Of a DNA stretch of 64,000 nt, positions 54,631 through 63,419 are shown one piece after another. A program made the position numbers and the translations under genes. Source of the DNA: Corynebacterium tuberculostearicum (GTDB lineage: Bacteria > Actinomycetota > Actinomycetes > Mycobacteriales > Mycobacteriaceae); NCBI RefSeq assembly GCF_030506365.1, contig NZ_CP073092.1:434001-498000 (forward strand), given 5' to 3'. Below the pieces are notes generated by a model. That model was not told the DNA's origin. It did no database searches and was given only the letters and a program-made list of their open reading frames with translations. Positions within the stretch are counted from its first letter, which is position 1; every line of letters begins with the position of its first letter.

Positions 54631-54683
54631 ACGCTGCTGCCAGAGCCTCGCTGCGGTTGCGCGACTGCTTCAGGCTATGAGGC

Positions 54684-55751
54684 ATGAACGCATTACACCC
54701 TGATTCCGCCGTCATCGTTGTCGCCATTGGTGACGAAGCGCTGCGCGCCGAGGCCGTTCACGCTGCGGCTGCGACCAGCCACGATGTGCTGACCGTAACT
54801 GATCCCCGTGATATCCCGCGCAGCCTGCCCGGGGCCTATGCGGTGCTGGTTGATTCTTTGATGGCCCGCGTGGTGGCAGCAGCGCGGCGCACCCATACCG
54901 CGCCTGCGCCCGTGCTTTTCTTGGCCGCGGACCCCGGACCGATTGACTACGAGGCGGCGCTTGCCTGCCACGCGGAGAGCGCCTTTATTATCCCCGCCCA
55001 GGTGAAGGAGTTGCTGGCGAGCATTGCCGCGGCGGGCGCGCCGCAGGAAGCGCGGCCGGGCAGTGCGACCATCGCCGTGGTTGGCGCGAGCGGTGGGGTG
55101 GGTACTTCGACCTTCGCGGCCGCGCTGGCCCGCACCCAATGCGCAGCCGACGGTCGCGCCCTGCTTGTCGACGCCCACCCATGCTCCGGCGGCCTCGACC
55201 TCCTGCTCGGCGTAGAAGCGGAACCGGGGGCGCGCTGGCCGGAGCTTACCGTGGGCGATGGCAGCATCGATGCCGCCGATCTCTACCGCGCGCTGCCATC
55301 CACGCCTGATGGGGTAGCGGTGCTCTCGGCCGCGCGCAGCACCGTCGCGGATCCCTTCCGCTTGGACAAGGACCTGCTTGCCCGGGTAGTAGGGGCGGCC
55401 CATGCGGGCGAAGGGATATGCGTGGTGGATTGCACCCCGGAGACTATCCCGGATGCCTGTACCCACGTGATCATCGTGGTAGCCACGGAGGTGCGCTCGG
55501 CCGCGTCGGCCGCGCAGCTTCTGGTGCGTCTCGATGCCGCGCGGCGCAGGTGCGTGGTGGTGCTGCGGCAACGCCAGTGGGCGTCGTTAAGCGCGGCGGA
55601 AATAGAACGCATCGTCCACAGCACGGTGCTGGCAGAATTGCCGACGCTCCGGGGCCTCACCCGCGCGGTAGAAATCGGCGGCCTGCCGCAGCGCCTCCCC
55701 GCACCCCTGCGCAAGGCCGCCCGCGCGGTTCTCGAGGAGGTCGGCGCATGA
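54684..55751 (+). CDS. ssd: Septum site-determining protein Ssd (MinD/CpaE-like ATPase)
   Basis: 355 residues. An N-terminal pseudo-receiver-like part (about 1-115) is followed by a MinD/ParA-type P-loop domain. TIAVVGASGGVGTSTFAAAL is a deviant Walker A without the signature Lys (G-x-GGVGTST). RALLVDAHPCSGGLDLLLGV and ICVVDCTPETIPDACTHVII follow. It is related to CpaE/TadZ, which positions pilus machinery, and to mycobacterial Ssd, which affects septation. It is the first gene of the tad operon: its stop overlaps tadA by 4 bp. Confidence 0.9.
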   Translation: MNALHPDSAVIVVAIGDEALRAEAVHAAAATSHDVLTVTDPRDIPRSLPGAYAVLVDSLMARVVAAARRTHTAPAPVLFLAADPGPIDYEAALACHAESAFIIPAQVKELLASIAAAGAPQEARPGSATIAVVGASGGVGTSTFAAALARTQCAADGRALLVDAHPCSGGLDLLLGVEAEPGARWPELTVGDGSIDAADLYRALPSTPDGVAVLSAARSTVADPFRLDKDLLARVVGAAHAGEGICVVDCTPETIPDACTHVIIVVATEVRSAASAAQLLVRLDAARRRCVVVLRQRQWASLSAAEIERIVHSTVLAELPTLRGLTRAVEIGGLPQRLPAPLRKAARAVLEEVGA

Positions 55752-56926
55752 GCGAACACACAGCAGCACAAGAAACGCTAGAAAAGATGCAGCGCATCAT
55801 CGCCGCCGAGCCCAACTTGGTGAATGATGCGGCAGCCCTGGCCCGGCGCATTCGCGCGGAAGCTGGCGTGATTAGTGACGTCGCGGTGCTTGATCTGCTG
55901 CGCCGCCTGCGCCAAGACGCCACCGGCATGGGCCCGCTCGATGCGGTGCTGGGGCGCGAGGGCGTTACAGACGTCGTAGTCAACGGGCCACACGCGGTAT
56001 TCATGGACCGCGGCGAAGGCCTTGAGCGCACCGATATCACCTTCCGCGATGATGCCGAGGTCCGCCAGCTGGCCAGCCGGCTTGCGGCAGCCTCAGGCAC
56101 GCGCCTCGATGATGCGCAGCCCTTTGCCGATGGCCGCGTTACTCGCCCCGATGGTGTCGTGCTGCGCGTCCACGCCTTGCTAAGCCCGCCCGCGGTTGCC
56201 GGGACTTGCCTGAGCCTGCGCGTACTGCGCCAAGCGCAGACCACCCTGCCCCAGCTTGTAGACAATGGCACGCTGCCTGAAGACATCGCGGCACTGCTGC
56301 GCGCCGTGGTGGACAAGCGGATTTCCTTCCTCGTCATCGGCGGCACCGGTTCCGGCAAAACCACCCTGCTCTCCGCGCTTTTGGGAACCGTCTCCGAGCG
56401 TGAACGCATCCTCGTTATCGAGGACACCGCCGAGCTCTCCCCACACCACCCGCACTGCGTCAGTGTGGTCTCGCGCCGGGCCAACGCGGAGGGAAGCGGC
56501 GAGGTCACAATGTCACAACTGCTGCGCCAAGCGCTGCGCATGCGGCCGGACCGCATCGTGGTGGGCGAAATCCGCGGCCGCGAGGTGGTGGATCTCCTCG
56601 CCGCGCTTAACACCGGCCACGACGGCGGCGCCGGCACGCTGCACGCCAATTCTCTCTTTGAAGTACCAGCCCGCATGGAGGCTCTCGCCGCCCTCGGCGG
56701 CTTGGACCGCGCGGCGCTGCACTCGCAATTGGCGGCGGCTGTGCACATGGTGCTGACCATGGAGCGCACCCCACAGGGCCGCCGCCTCGCCCATATCGGC
56801 CTGCTCGAGGGAAACCCAGTGACCCCGCGCATCATCTGGAGCGCCGAAGATGGCCCGGCAGAAGGCTTCGCGGAATTCTCCGCGCAGCTGCTGGGAGAGC
56901 ATGCCGGGGAGGCCAGCCATGCTTAG
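55748..56926 (+). CDS. tadA: TadA/CpaF-type secretion ATPase
   Basis: 392 residues from ATG 55748, which overlaps the ssd stop (ATGA); the frame is open upstream but antisense to good ssd coding. ATPase motifs: Walker A FLVIGGTGSGKTTLLSALLG, Asp box VIEDTAELSPHHPHCVSVVS, Walker B-like RPDRIVVGEIRGREVVDLLA and the His box LNTGHDGGAGTLHANS. It powers assembly of a type IVc/Flp pilus or related secretion system. Confidence 0.93.
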   Translation: MSEHTAAQETLEKMQRIIAAEPNLVNDAAALARRIRAEAGVISDVAVLDLLRRLRQDATGMGPLDAVLGREGVTDVVVNGPHAVFMDRGEGLERTDITFRDDAEVRQLASRLAAASGTRLDDAQPFADGRVTRPDGVVLRVHALLSPPAVAGTCLSLRVLRQAQTTLPQLVDNGTLPEDIAALLRAVVDKRISFLVIGGTGSGKTTLLSALLGTVSERERILVIEDTAELSPHHPHCVSVVSRRANAEGSGEVTMSQLLRQALRMRPDRIVVGEIRGREVVDLLAALNTGHDGGAGTLHANSLFEVPARMEALAALGGLDRAALHSQLAAAVHMVLTMERTPQGRRLAHIGLLEGNPVTPRIIWSAEDGPAEGFAEFSAQLLGEHAGEASHA

Positions 56927-57707
56927 CTACCTCACCCTTGCTGCTGCGCTGCTTATACCCGCGCCCTCGAGTGCCGGCCGCTTGGCCTCAGCCACGCGCC
57001 GGGCACAGACCAGCTCCGTGGTGATCTTAGGCGCAGTCTTTTGTGGCAGCCTGGTCTTCTACTCAGTGGGCCGCATTAGCATCGCTATCGCCGCCGCCAT
57101 TATCGCCTGGTGCGTGTCCTGGTACGTCAAAGACTTAGTGGCCGCGCGGGCGGAGCGGCGTGGCCGCGAGGGGCTGGCCGCTTACCTGGGCGTGGTCACC
57201 GCGGACCTGCGTGCGGGGGCGACCCTGGCTGGGGCGCTCGCCCGCGGCGTGGAGTCCTTGCCAGCCACCACCCCGCGCGAGGTATCCACAGCACTAGAGT
57301 CCACGGCCGCCCTCGCCGCGCGCGGTGCGCCGCCGCACATGGCGCTGATAGAAGCGCAGGGCGGCAAGGCCCTGCCAGAGCTTCACCGCTTAGGTCACTT
57401 ATTAGAGCTTTCCACCTACCACGGCATTGCGGTGGCCAGCTTGCTCGACCAAGCCCAAAGCCGCCTCGACGCTTCCCGACGCCACCAGCAATCCACCGCC
57501 GCTAGCCTGCAAGGTCCCCAAGCCACCGCCACGGTGCTCGCGTGCCTGCCCATAGCCGGCATCGCCATGGGCGGCGCTATGGGTGCTAACTCGCTCGGCT
57601 TCCTTTTAGGCGGTGGAGTAGGCGGCATTCTCCTCGTGGTGGGCGTGGCGCTGGCCTGCGGCGGGTTCGCCTGGTCGCGCGTCATTATCCGGAAGGCGGC
57701 CGCATGA
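56919..57707 (+). CDS. tadB: Tad pilus inner-membrane protein TadB
   Basis: 262 residues from ATG 56919, overlapping tadA by 8 bp. Type II secretion F-domain: cytoplasmic LAAYLGVVTADLRAGATLAG, ARGAPPHMALIEAQGGKALP and LGHLLELSTYHGIAVASLLD. N-terminal (VVILGAVFCGSLVFYSVGRI) and C-terminal (LACLPIAGIAMGGAMGANSL, GGVGGILLVVGVALACGGFA) helices frame it. Shorter than proteobacterial TadB, as usual in actinobacteria. Partner of TadC. Confidence 0.88.
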   Translation: MLSYLTLAAALLIPAPSSAGRLASATRRAQTSSVVILGAVFCGSLVFYSVGRISIAIAAAIIAWCVSWYVKDLVAARAERRGREGLAAYLGVVTADLRAGATLAGALARGVESLPATTPREVSTALESTAALAARGAPPHMALIEAQGGKALPELHRLGHLLELSTYHGIAVASLLDQAQSRLDASRRHQQSTAASLQGPQATATVLACLPIAGIAMGGAMGANSLGFLLGGGVGGILLVVGVALACGGFAWSRVIIRKAAA

Positions 57708-58300
57708 CCCCGCTCATCTTTATCGCCCTCGCCACCCTCGTTGGCCTGCCGCCGCACACCGCCCGCTTGGCACCTGCCAGCGCAACCGAGACCACCGCCA
57801 AGACCCCGCGCGATGGCCCGAGCGCGCGCGGGGGACTGATAAGCAAGCTCAAGCCCGCCGCACCGCTGGATCCACTGGCAGTTGCCGGTGACGTCGAGCT
57901 CTTCGCAGCATGCCTGGCCGCGGGACTATCCGTGCACGGTGCCACCACCGCGGTGGCCCGCACCGCGGATGCTCAGACCAAGGAACTGTGGGAGACCGTC
58001 GCCGCGCTGCTCGGCGTGGGCGTCCCCGCGCAGTCCGCGTGGGGCCACATGAAGGGCCATGCGGGGCTGGAGGACTTAGCGCAGCTTGTCATCATGTCGG
58101 GCCAATCCGGTGCCACCATCGCGGCCGGATGTCAACGAATCTGTACTTCTTTGCGCGCGGAAGCATCCGCTCATGCCACAGCGCAGGCGGAGCGCGCAGG
58201 AGTATTTATCGCCCTCCCGCTGGCGGTGTGCTTCCTGCCAGCATTCATCGTTCTAGGCCTTGCGCCCGTAGTCATCAGTTTGGGCGCACAACTTCTCTAA
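57704..58300 (+). CDS. tadC: Tad pilus inner-membrane protein TadC
   Basis: 198 residues; ATGA overlap with tadB. A second, short F-domain: DVELFAACLAAGLSVHGATT, LEDLAQLVIMSGQSGATIAA and a C-terminal helix AGVFIALPLAVCFLPAFIVL. With TadB it forms the membrane platform on which TadA acts. Confidence 0.87.
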   Translation: MTPLIFIALATLVGLPPHTARLAPASATETTAKTPRDGPSARGGLISKLKPAAPLDPLAVAGDVELFAACLAAGLSVHGATTAVARTADAQTKELWETVAALLGVGVPAQSAWGHMKGHAGLEDLAQLVIMSGQSGATIAAGCQRICTSLRAEASAHATAQAERAGVFIALPLAVCFLPAFIVLGLAPVVISLGAQLL

Positions 58301-58324
58301 ACCTCACATGAAAGGACACTAACT

Positions 58325-58513
58325 ATGCACGCACTTAATAAGTATTACCAGCTCATCCGCAATGACGAGGGGATGAGCACCATCGAATATGCCATGGGAT
58401 CTCTGGCGGCCGCCGCGCTTGCCGGGGTGCTCTACATGGTCATCAACGGCGGCGGGGTGGTCGATGCCATCGAGGGCATCATTACCGACGCCCTCTCGAA
58501 TACCCCGAGCTAG
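58325..58513 (+). CDS. Flp-type/DUF4244 pilin-like protein
   Basis: 62 residues with AAAGGA before the ATG. The prepilin processing site is in RNDEGMSTIEYAMGSLAAAA: G-M before STIEYAMG, with the Glu-Tyr pair of Flp pilins. One hydrophobic helix follows, AAALAGVLYMVINGGG. It is the likely major pilin of the locus, orthologous in position to mycobacterial Rv3656c. No prepilin peptidase gene is nearby in the window. Confidence 0.87.
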   Translation: MHALNKYYQLIRNDEGMSTIEYAMGSLAAAALAGVLYMVINGGGVVDAIEGIITDALSNTPS

Positions 58514-58568
58514 CGCCGCTCTCTCACCACGGCCGGTGGGCCCAGCCTGCCGGCAGAAAGGAGGAATG

Positions 58569-58883
58569 ATGCACAGGGTATTTGATGACGATGGCTCCGT
58601 GACCATCGAGGCCGCCTTGGCTTTAAGCTCCCTGGTCTTGGTCGCGGCGGGAATCGTGGGTGCCATTGCCACGCTGGCATCCTATATCGCCGCGGTGGAC
58701 ATAGCGGGCGCGGCCGCGCGTTCGCACGCCATCGGCGTCGAATACCATCCCCCGCGCGAGGATGCCCAGGTTAGCGTGGAAGAAAGCGGTGGGTTGGTGA
58801 GGGCGTCGGTAAGCGTCGATGCCCCCGTCGGCACCATGCGCTCTGAGGCGGTATTTCCGGCCGAGGTGGGCGGAAATGAGTAG
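58569..58883 (+). CDS. TadE-like minor pseudopilin
   Basis: 104 residues. Two tandem ATGs (58566, 58569) follow AAAGGAGG; the second has the better spacing. DDDGSVTIEAALALSSLVLV is the TadE-like cleavage/hydrophobic region with conserved Glu, and a beta-rich tail follows (AQVSVEESGGLVRASVSVDA). It matches mycobacterial Rv3655c in place and size. It overlaps the next gene by 8 bp. Confidence 0.82.
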   Translation: MHRVFDDDGSVTIEAALALSSLVLVAAGIVGAIATLASYIAAVDIAGAAARSHAIGVEYHPPREDAQVSVEESGGLVRASVSVDAPVGTMRSEAVFPAEVGGNE

Positions 58884-59202
58884 GCCGCAGCGCTGCGGCG
58901 AGGAAGGCTATGCCACCATTGCCGCGGCCGGCATCATCGTCGCCATCGTGAGCTTGCTGCTTATCGTGACGGCAGTGGGCTCGCGGGTGGCCGCGCGACA
59001 CGAGGCTCAGGTGGCGGCCGACCTCGCGGCGGTTGCCGGTGCCTGGGCCCTCGCTACGGGTGAAGACGCTTGCACCGCCGCGCGCGATACCGCCGCGCTT
59101 AACGACGCCACCTTAGAAACCTGCACCGAATCCGGCCGCGACGTCATCGTCACCGCTGCGGTCCGTGGCCGGTCCACTCAAGCGAAGGCGGGGCCGGTAT
59201 GA
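58876..59202 (+). CDS. Rv3654c-like TadE-family protein
   Basis: 108 residues. EEGYATIAAAGIIVAIVSLL has the Gly-Tyr-Ala-Thr opening and hydrophobic helix of the 'helicase/secretion neighbourhood TadE-like' family. ARHEAQVAADLAAVAGAWAL follows, with two Cys (DACTAAR, LETCTES) in the C-terminal part. Its stop overlaps the ATG of the next gene. Confidence 0.8.
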   Translation: MSRPQRCGEEGYATIAAAGIIVAIVSLLLIVTAVGSRVAARHEAQVAADLAAVAGAWALATGEDACTAARDTAALNDATLETCTESGRDVIVTAAVRGRSTQAKAGPV

Positions 59203-59552
59203 GCTGGCAGGAAGCAGTAGTGCGCCTTATCCCCACCGCAGTGGCAGCCGTAGCAGGCTTCATTGCTTGGCGGGAATATCGCCGAAAGGTACGCGAAGAA
59301 ATCAAATCGGATCATAGGCGGGAACAAGATAGATGGTGGGGAATTGTGCAGTGGTGTATCGATAAGACTGACTCGGCGGAAAGAGCCGAAAAAATTACTG
59401 GATGGTATTTTCTCCCCACAATTCTGGGATTATTATCGGACGTTGAAGGAGATTCCCCTTTTATCAACACACTGTGGGATTTTGCCCAAGAGTTTAAAGA
59501 GGGTGAGCTCGACAAATCTGCCCCGAAAAAAGAAAGAGGCGATGCTCCATGA
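59199..59552 (+). CDS. Hypothetical membrane-anchored protein at the tad operon tail
   Basis: 117 residues, not recognised. One N-terminal helix (AVVRLIPTAVAAVAGFIAWR) is followed by a charged region (REYRRKVREEIKSDHRREQD) and a helical domain with WWGIVQWCIDKTDSAERAEK and FLPTILGLLSDVEGDSPFIN. The start overlaps the previous stop (ATGA), so it is co-translated. Its base composition is clearly AT-richer than the tad genes (for example 59290-59520), suggesting a recent addition to the operon. Confidence 0.65.
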   Translation: MSWQEAVVRLIPTAVAAVAGFIAWREYRRKVREEIKSDHRREQDRWWGIVQWCIDKTDSAERAEKITGWYFLPTILGLLSDVEGDSPFINTLWDFAQEFKEGELDKSAPKKERGDAP

Positions 59553-59746
59553 GACATCCGCAAGGCTCGCCTTTTTATGAGCCGGATCCGGAAGTGCGGC
59601 GCACTCGCGCACGTGCAGCGGCGGAAATTCAGCGCATAATTTTGGAGCGGTTCCCTCATCGGCGTGAGGAGCTATTGCAGCGCAGCGCCGACTATGAATA
59701 CGCGCGGGCGCAGCGAGTAAATGAAGAAAAAGGCAAAACCGCTTAA
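59549..59746 (+). CDS. Small hypothetical protein, last gene of the tad operon
   Basis: 65 residues, not recognised. Highly charged and helical: DPEVRRTRARAAAEIQRIIL, ERFPHRREELLQRSADYEYA. The ATGA overlap with the preceding gene supports translation. It is cytoplasmic, with no membrane segment, and may partner the membrane-anchored protein before it. It converges on the helicase gene 7 bp away. Confidence 0.6.
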   Translation: MRHPQGSPFYEPDPEVRRTRARAAAEIQRIILERFPHRREELLQRSADYEYARAQRVNEEKGKTA

Positions 59747-59753
59747 GTTGAGG

Positions 59754-62117
59754 CTAGCCCTGCGTCATGGTGACCAGCGCACCCAGTAGCTTGATGGCGC
59801 CGTCCTTGCTCAGCGGATTGTTTCCGTTTCCGCACTTGGGCGACTGGACGCATGACGGGCAACCGGCTTCGCACGGACAAGAGCGCACCGCCTCGAAGGT
59901 GGCCGCGATCCATTCGGGGAAGCGGCGGAAGCCTTCCTCAGCAAAACCGGCGCCGCCGGGGTGGCCGTCGTAGACAAAGACGGTGGGCAGCTGGGTATCG
60001 GGGTGCAGCGCGGTGGACACGCCGCCGATGTCCCAGCGGTCGCAGGTGGCGATAAGCGGTAGCAGGCCGATCGCGGCGTGCTCGGCCGCGTGCAAGGTGC
60101 CGGGCGTATCGGAGGCGGTAACCCCCATCGCGGAAAGCGCCATCGGATCGATGGTGTAGGCCACCGCCCGGGTGACCAGGCGCTGTTCGGGGAGATCGAG
60201 GGGGATATCGTCGCCAATGGTGCCGTCGGCAAGCCGCACCTGGTAGCCGGTGACGCGGTCGGTGACCTCCACCTCCACGTCCGCCACCCACAGCCCCGGG
60301 GAGTAATTGACCAGGTTATCGGCCTCGCGCAGGATGCGGATATCCGTGGTGGAGCGCGGAGTCGTGGAATAGTCCGGGGCCTCGGGCCGGGCCAGCGCCA
60401 GGTAATCGCTTAAGATGAGCTCCTCGATGACAAAGCTTTCGCCTTGGTGCAGGTATACCGCGCCGGGGTGGACCTGGCTGGTAGCGCGGGCGGCGTCGAT
60501 GGTGCCGAGCAGGCGTCCGTCGGAGGAATCCACGATCATGACTTCCTCGCCCGCCCCGCCGCGCAGCGACACCGCGGTATGTGCCGTTTCGGGCGAGAGT
60601 TCCTCCGGCGCATGGGCGGGGATGGGCACGGCGAACCAGCCGCGCTCGCGGCGGCGCAGCAGGCCAGATTCGGCCAGCTGGTGGACCACGTCTTGGGCGC
60701 CCCAGGCAGCAATTGTGGCATCATCCAGCGGCTTTTCCACCGCGGCGCAATAGACGTGGCCGAAGAGGATATAGGGATTGGCCGGGTTGAATACGCTGGC
60801 CTCCACTGGCCGACCCAGCAGGGCCTCGGGGTGGTGGACCAGGTAGGTATCCATCGGCTCATCGCGGGCGATGAGCACCACGAGCGAGCCCTGCCCGCGG
60901 CGGCCGGCGCGCCCGGCCTGCTGCCAAAAGCTCGCGACGGTCCCCGGGAAGCCGGCCGTGACCACAGCATCGAGCCCACCGACGTCGATACCCAGCTCGA
61001 GGGCGGAGGTGGTGGCGACGCCGAGCAAGGAGGCGTCGTCAAGCGCGCGCTCCAATTTGCGGCGGTCCTCGGCCAGGTAACCGGCGCGGTAGGCAGCGAT
61101 GCGCTGGGCAAAATCGGGCCGGCCGAGACTACCGGAGAGCACCTCGGCCGCGCGCATGGCCACCACCTCGGCCGAGCGGCGCGAACGCACAAAGGTCATG
61201 GTGCGCGCGCCCTCGGCGATGAAGGAGGCCATCATCTCGGCCGCCTCGGTGGTGGCGGCGCGGCGCACCGGCGCCCCGTGCTCGCCCTCGGCACCCTCGA
61301 TAAACCCCGGCTCCCACAGCGCCACGGTGCGCGCGCCGGTGGGGGCGGTGTCCTCCGTAATCGCGCGGGCGGGCCGGCCGGTAAGGCGCTGCGCATGCCG
61401 GCCCGGGTCCTTCATAGTGGCCGAGGCATAAATAACCGTCGGCCGCGAGCCATAGTGCGCGCACAGGCGCAGCAGGCGCCGCAACACCAGCGCCACGTTC
61501 GCGCCAAATACGCCCCGGTAGGAATGGCATTCATCGATGACGATGAACTCCAGGTGCCGCAGCAGCCGCGCCCACCGCGCGTGCGCCGCTAGCAGCGACA
61601 TATGCACCATATCCGGGTTGGAAAAAATGAACCGCGAATGATCGCGCACGCCCGCGCGGGATTCCTGCGGCGTATCGCCGTCATAAGGCGAGGGCACCAC
61701 GCCCTTGAGCGCCGGAATGCCCCGGCACAGCTCGAGCACCGCCTGCAGCTGGTCCGAGCCCAGAGCCTTAGTGGGGGTGAGATACAGCGCGCAGGCGGTT
61801 GGCTCCTGCGCCAGCCGGCTCAAAATGGGTAGCTGGTAGCCCAGGGACTTACCCGAGGACGTACCGGTAGAAATCACCGCATCCTCGCTGGCCCAGGCCG
61901 CCTGCGCCAGCTCCGCTTGGTGGCTATACAGCTTGCCGACGCCCCCTTCGACCAGCTTCTCCTTCAATTCCGGCAGCACCCATTCGGGCCACTCGGCATA
62001 CTGCGCGCGCTGCGGCGGCAGGGTGGTGTGAAATGTGAGAGTGGACTCATCGAGGCGGCGCTGGATGAACTCGAGCAGCTCTTCTCCCAGGGGATTATCC
62101 GTTTCCGGGTGAGCCAA
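59754..62117 (-). CDS. DECH-box helicase with Zn-binding (DUF1998/MZB) domain
   Basis: 787 residues. Helicase motifs: Q-like LYSHQAELAQAA, Walker A VISTGTSSGKSLGYQLPILS, Ia LYLTPTKALGSDQ, II FIVIDECHSYRGVFG (DECH), III YASATMKDPG, V TSALELGIDVGGLDAVV and VI QQAGRAGRRGQGSLVV. The C-terminal MZB domain has four Cys (CPCEAGCPSCVQSPKCG). It is the YprA/SftH (Hrq1-like) type, orthologous in place to mycobacterial Rv3649. It probably acts in DNA repair. Confidence 0.92.
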   Translation of the reverse strand: MAHPETDNPLGEELLEFIQRRLDESTLTFHTTLPPQRAQYAEWPEWVLPELKEKLVEGGVGKLYSHQAELAQAAWASEDAVISTGTSSGKSLGYQLPILSRLAQEPTACALYLTPTKALGSDQLQAVLELCRGIPALKGVVPSPYDGDTPQESRAGVRDHSRFIFSNPDMVHMSLLAAHARWARLLRHLEFIVIDECHSYRGVFGANVALVLRRLLRLCAHYGSRPTVIYASATMKDPGRHAQRLTGRPARAITEDTAPTGARTVALWEPGFIEGAEGEHGAPVRRAATTEAAEMMASFIAEGARTMTFVRSRRSAEVVAMRAAEVLSGSLGRPDFAQRIAAYRAGYLAEDRRKLERALDDASLLGVATTSALELGIDVGGLDAVVTAGFPGTVASFWQQAGRAGRRGQGSLVVLIARDEPMDTYLVHHPEALLGRPVEASVFNPANPYILFGHVYCAAVEKPLDDATIAAWGAQDVVHQLAESGLLRRRERGWFAVPIPAHAPEELSPETAHTAVSLRGGAGEEVMIVDSSDGRLLGTIDAARATSQVHPGAVYLHQGESFVIEELILSDYLALARPEAPDYSTTPRSTTDIRILREADNLVNYSPGLWVADVEVEVTDRVTGYQVRLADGTIGDDIPLDLPEQRLVTRAVAYTIDPMALSAMGVTASDTPGTLHAAEHAAIGLLPLIATCDRWDIGGVSTALHPDTQLPTVFVYDGHPGGAGFAEEGFRRFPEWIAATFEAVRSCPCEAGCPSCVQSPKCGNGNNPLSKDGAIKLLGALVTMTQG

Positions 62118-62293
62118 TTTTTACCCCCTCGTGAGCTAGGCCTATCGCTTTGGCGTGGAACGTGTCACACTGATGTGAGGCCAATGATGTCTTGGTGCGG
62201 TGTTTACACTTTAAGGTACTGCTAAAGGACGCATTTACCGAACCCCTCGGCGCGGAATCGCCGCACCGCCAATCAAGAAAAGGACTGCACACC

Positions 62294-62497
62294 ATGGCAC
62301 AAGGAACCGTTAAGTGGTTTAACTCTGAAAAGGGCTACGGCTTCATCGAGCGCGCGGACGGCGAAGGCGATATCTTCGTCCACTACTCCGAGATCCAGGG
62401 CAGCGGCTTTCGCACCCTAGAAGAAAACCAGCAGGTCACCTTCGAGGTAGGCTCCGGTCCGAAGGGCGAGCAGGCCCAGTCCGTGTCCGTCATCTAG
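62294..62497 (+). CDS. cspA: Cold-shock protein
   Basis: 67 residues from ATG 62294. RNP1 is [20 protein letters not shown] and RNP2 is [20 protein letters not shown]; the tail is [13 protein letters not shown]-fold RNA chaperone. The ATG follows AAAAGGA by 8 nt. TACACT at about 62204 implies an untranslated leader of about 80 nt with a hairpin (GGCGCGG/CCGC), as in many csp genes. Confidence 0.95.
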   Translation: MAQGTVKWFNSEKGYGFIERADGEGDIFVHYSEIQGSGFRTLEENQQVTFEVGSGPKGEQAQSVSVI

Positions 62498-62541
62498 GCG
62501 GCCGGCTCCCTCGCTCAGGCCTTTCTGCTCAGGCTTTCCTG

Positions 62542-63171
62542 CTACGGCGTTTCGGCGTAGCCGCGGCGGGTATCCCACCACTCGGTGAACTTATTCTGCA
62601 GCTTCTGCAGGCCCACGCCGATGATGACGGCGGCGATGATGCTGACCACCACGGCCAGCGCGGGCGAATTGGAAAAGGCCATGCCGCCCAAGTAGCCGAT
62701 GGCGAGCGCCTCGGACGCCCAGAGCGCGACGCCGATGGTGTCGAAGAAGACAAAGACGATCCACGGGAAGCGCATCGACCCCAGCAGGATGGTCATAAAC
62801 AGGCGCGCTGAAGGAATGAAGCGGGCAATAATAATGGCCGCACCACCGCCGCGACGCATATTGCGCTTGACCCAGTTGAGCCCCTCGTAGGCCTTCGATC
62901 CCTTAGGTACGCGCTGGAGCAGGGGCATGAAGCGCGTGCCCAGCAGGAAACAGAGATTATCGCCCATCATGGCGGCAATGAGCGCCACGAAAAACATGGT
63001 GGGCAGGTGCGGAAAGCCCTGGGAGCCGGACCAGGCGCCGGCCATATTGAGCGGGATTTCAGAAGGCAGCACGGGGAAGAAGCAGTCACCGAAGATCAGC
63101 ACGCCGACCAGCGGGTAGATCCACTCTGTGGACATGACGGTTTCGATCCACATAGTGATGGTGTCAACCAT
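62542..63171 (-). CDS. DedA/SNARE-associated family membrane protein
   Basis: 209 residues, ATG behind GGAGG. The DedA pattern is visible: VGVLIFGDCFFPVLPSEIPL (E-x-x-x-P-x-P-x-E type loop), MMGDNLCFLLGTRFMPLLQR (G-D-x-x-x-Y/F-x-x-G-R) and AAIIIARFIPSARLFMTILL (R-F-x-P-x-x-R) followed by GSMRFPWIVFVFFDTIGVAL. DedA proteins are proposed undecaprenyl-phosphate or lipid flippases. Confidence 0.92.
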   Translation of the reverse strand: MVDTITMWIETVMSTEWIYPLVGVLIFGDCFFPVLPSEIPLNMAGAWSGSQGFPHLPTMFFVALIAAMMGDNLCFLLGTRFMPLLQRVPKGSKAYEGLNWVKRNMRRGGGAAIIIARFIPSARLFMTILLGSMRFPWIVFVFFDTIGVALWASEALAIGYLGGMAFSNSPALAVVVSIIAAVIIGVGLQKLQNKFTEWWDTRRGYAETP

Positions 63172-63419
63172 GAATCCTCCGCGGGCGTCGTCTTGGGTGT
63201 GCTATCGTGCCCCACAATGCTTTCACAGCTACTGGGCGTTCTAAGTAGGCCAGTATAGACCCGTTCCGTGGGGGTACATAGTGCCCCTGAAAACGGCCTT
63301 TTGGCAGAACCGCGTATATGGTGCGAGAAAGGAAACGCAGATCAACTGTGTACGCTAGGGGCGATTGCTGAAAGCGTGCATACCTTATTGTTCGCATCAT
63401 CGAAAGGGATGAAGTCGAA

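Noticed and set aside
60444..61592. 382-codon plus-strand open frame
   Set aside because: Antisense to the DECH helicase, which has full motif support.
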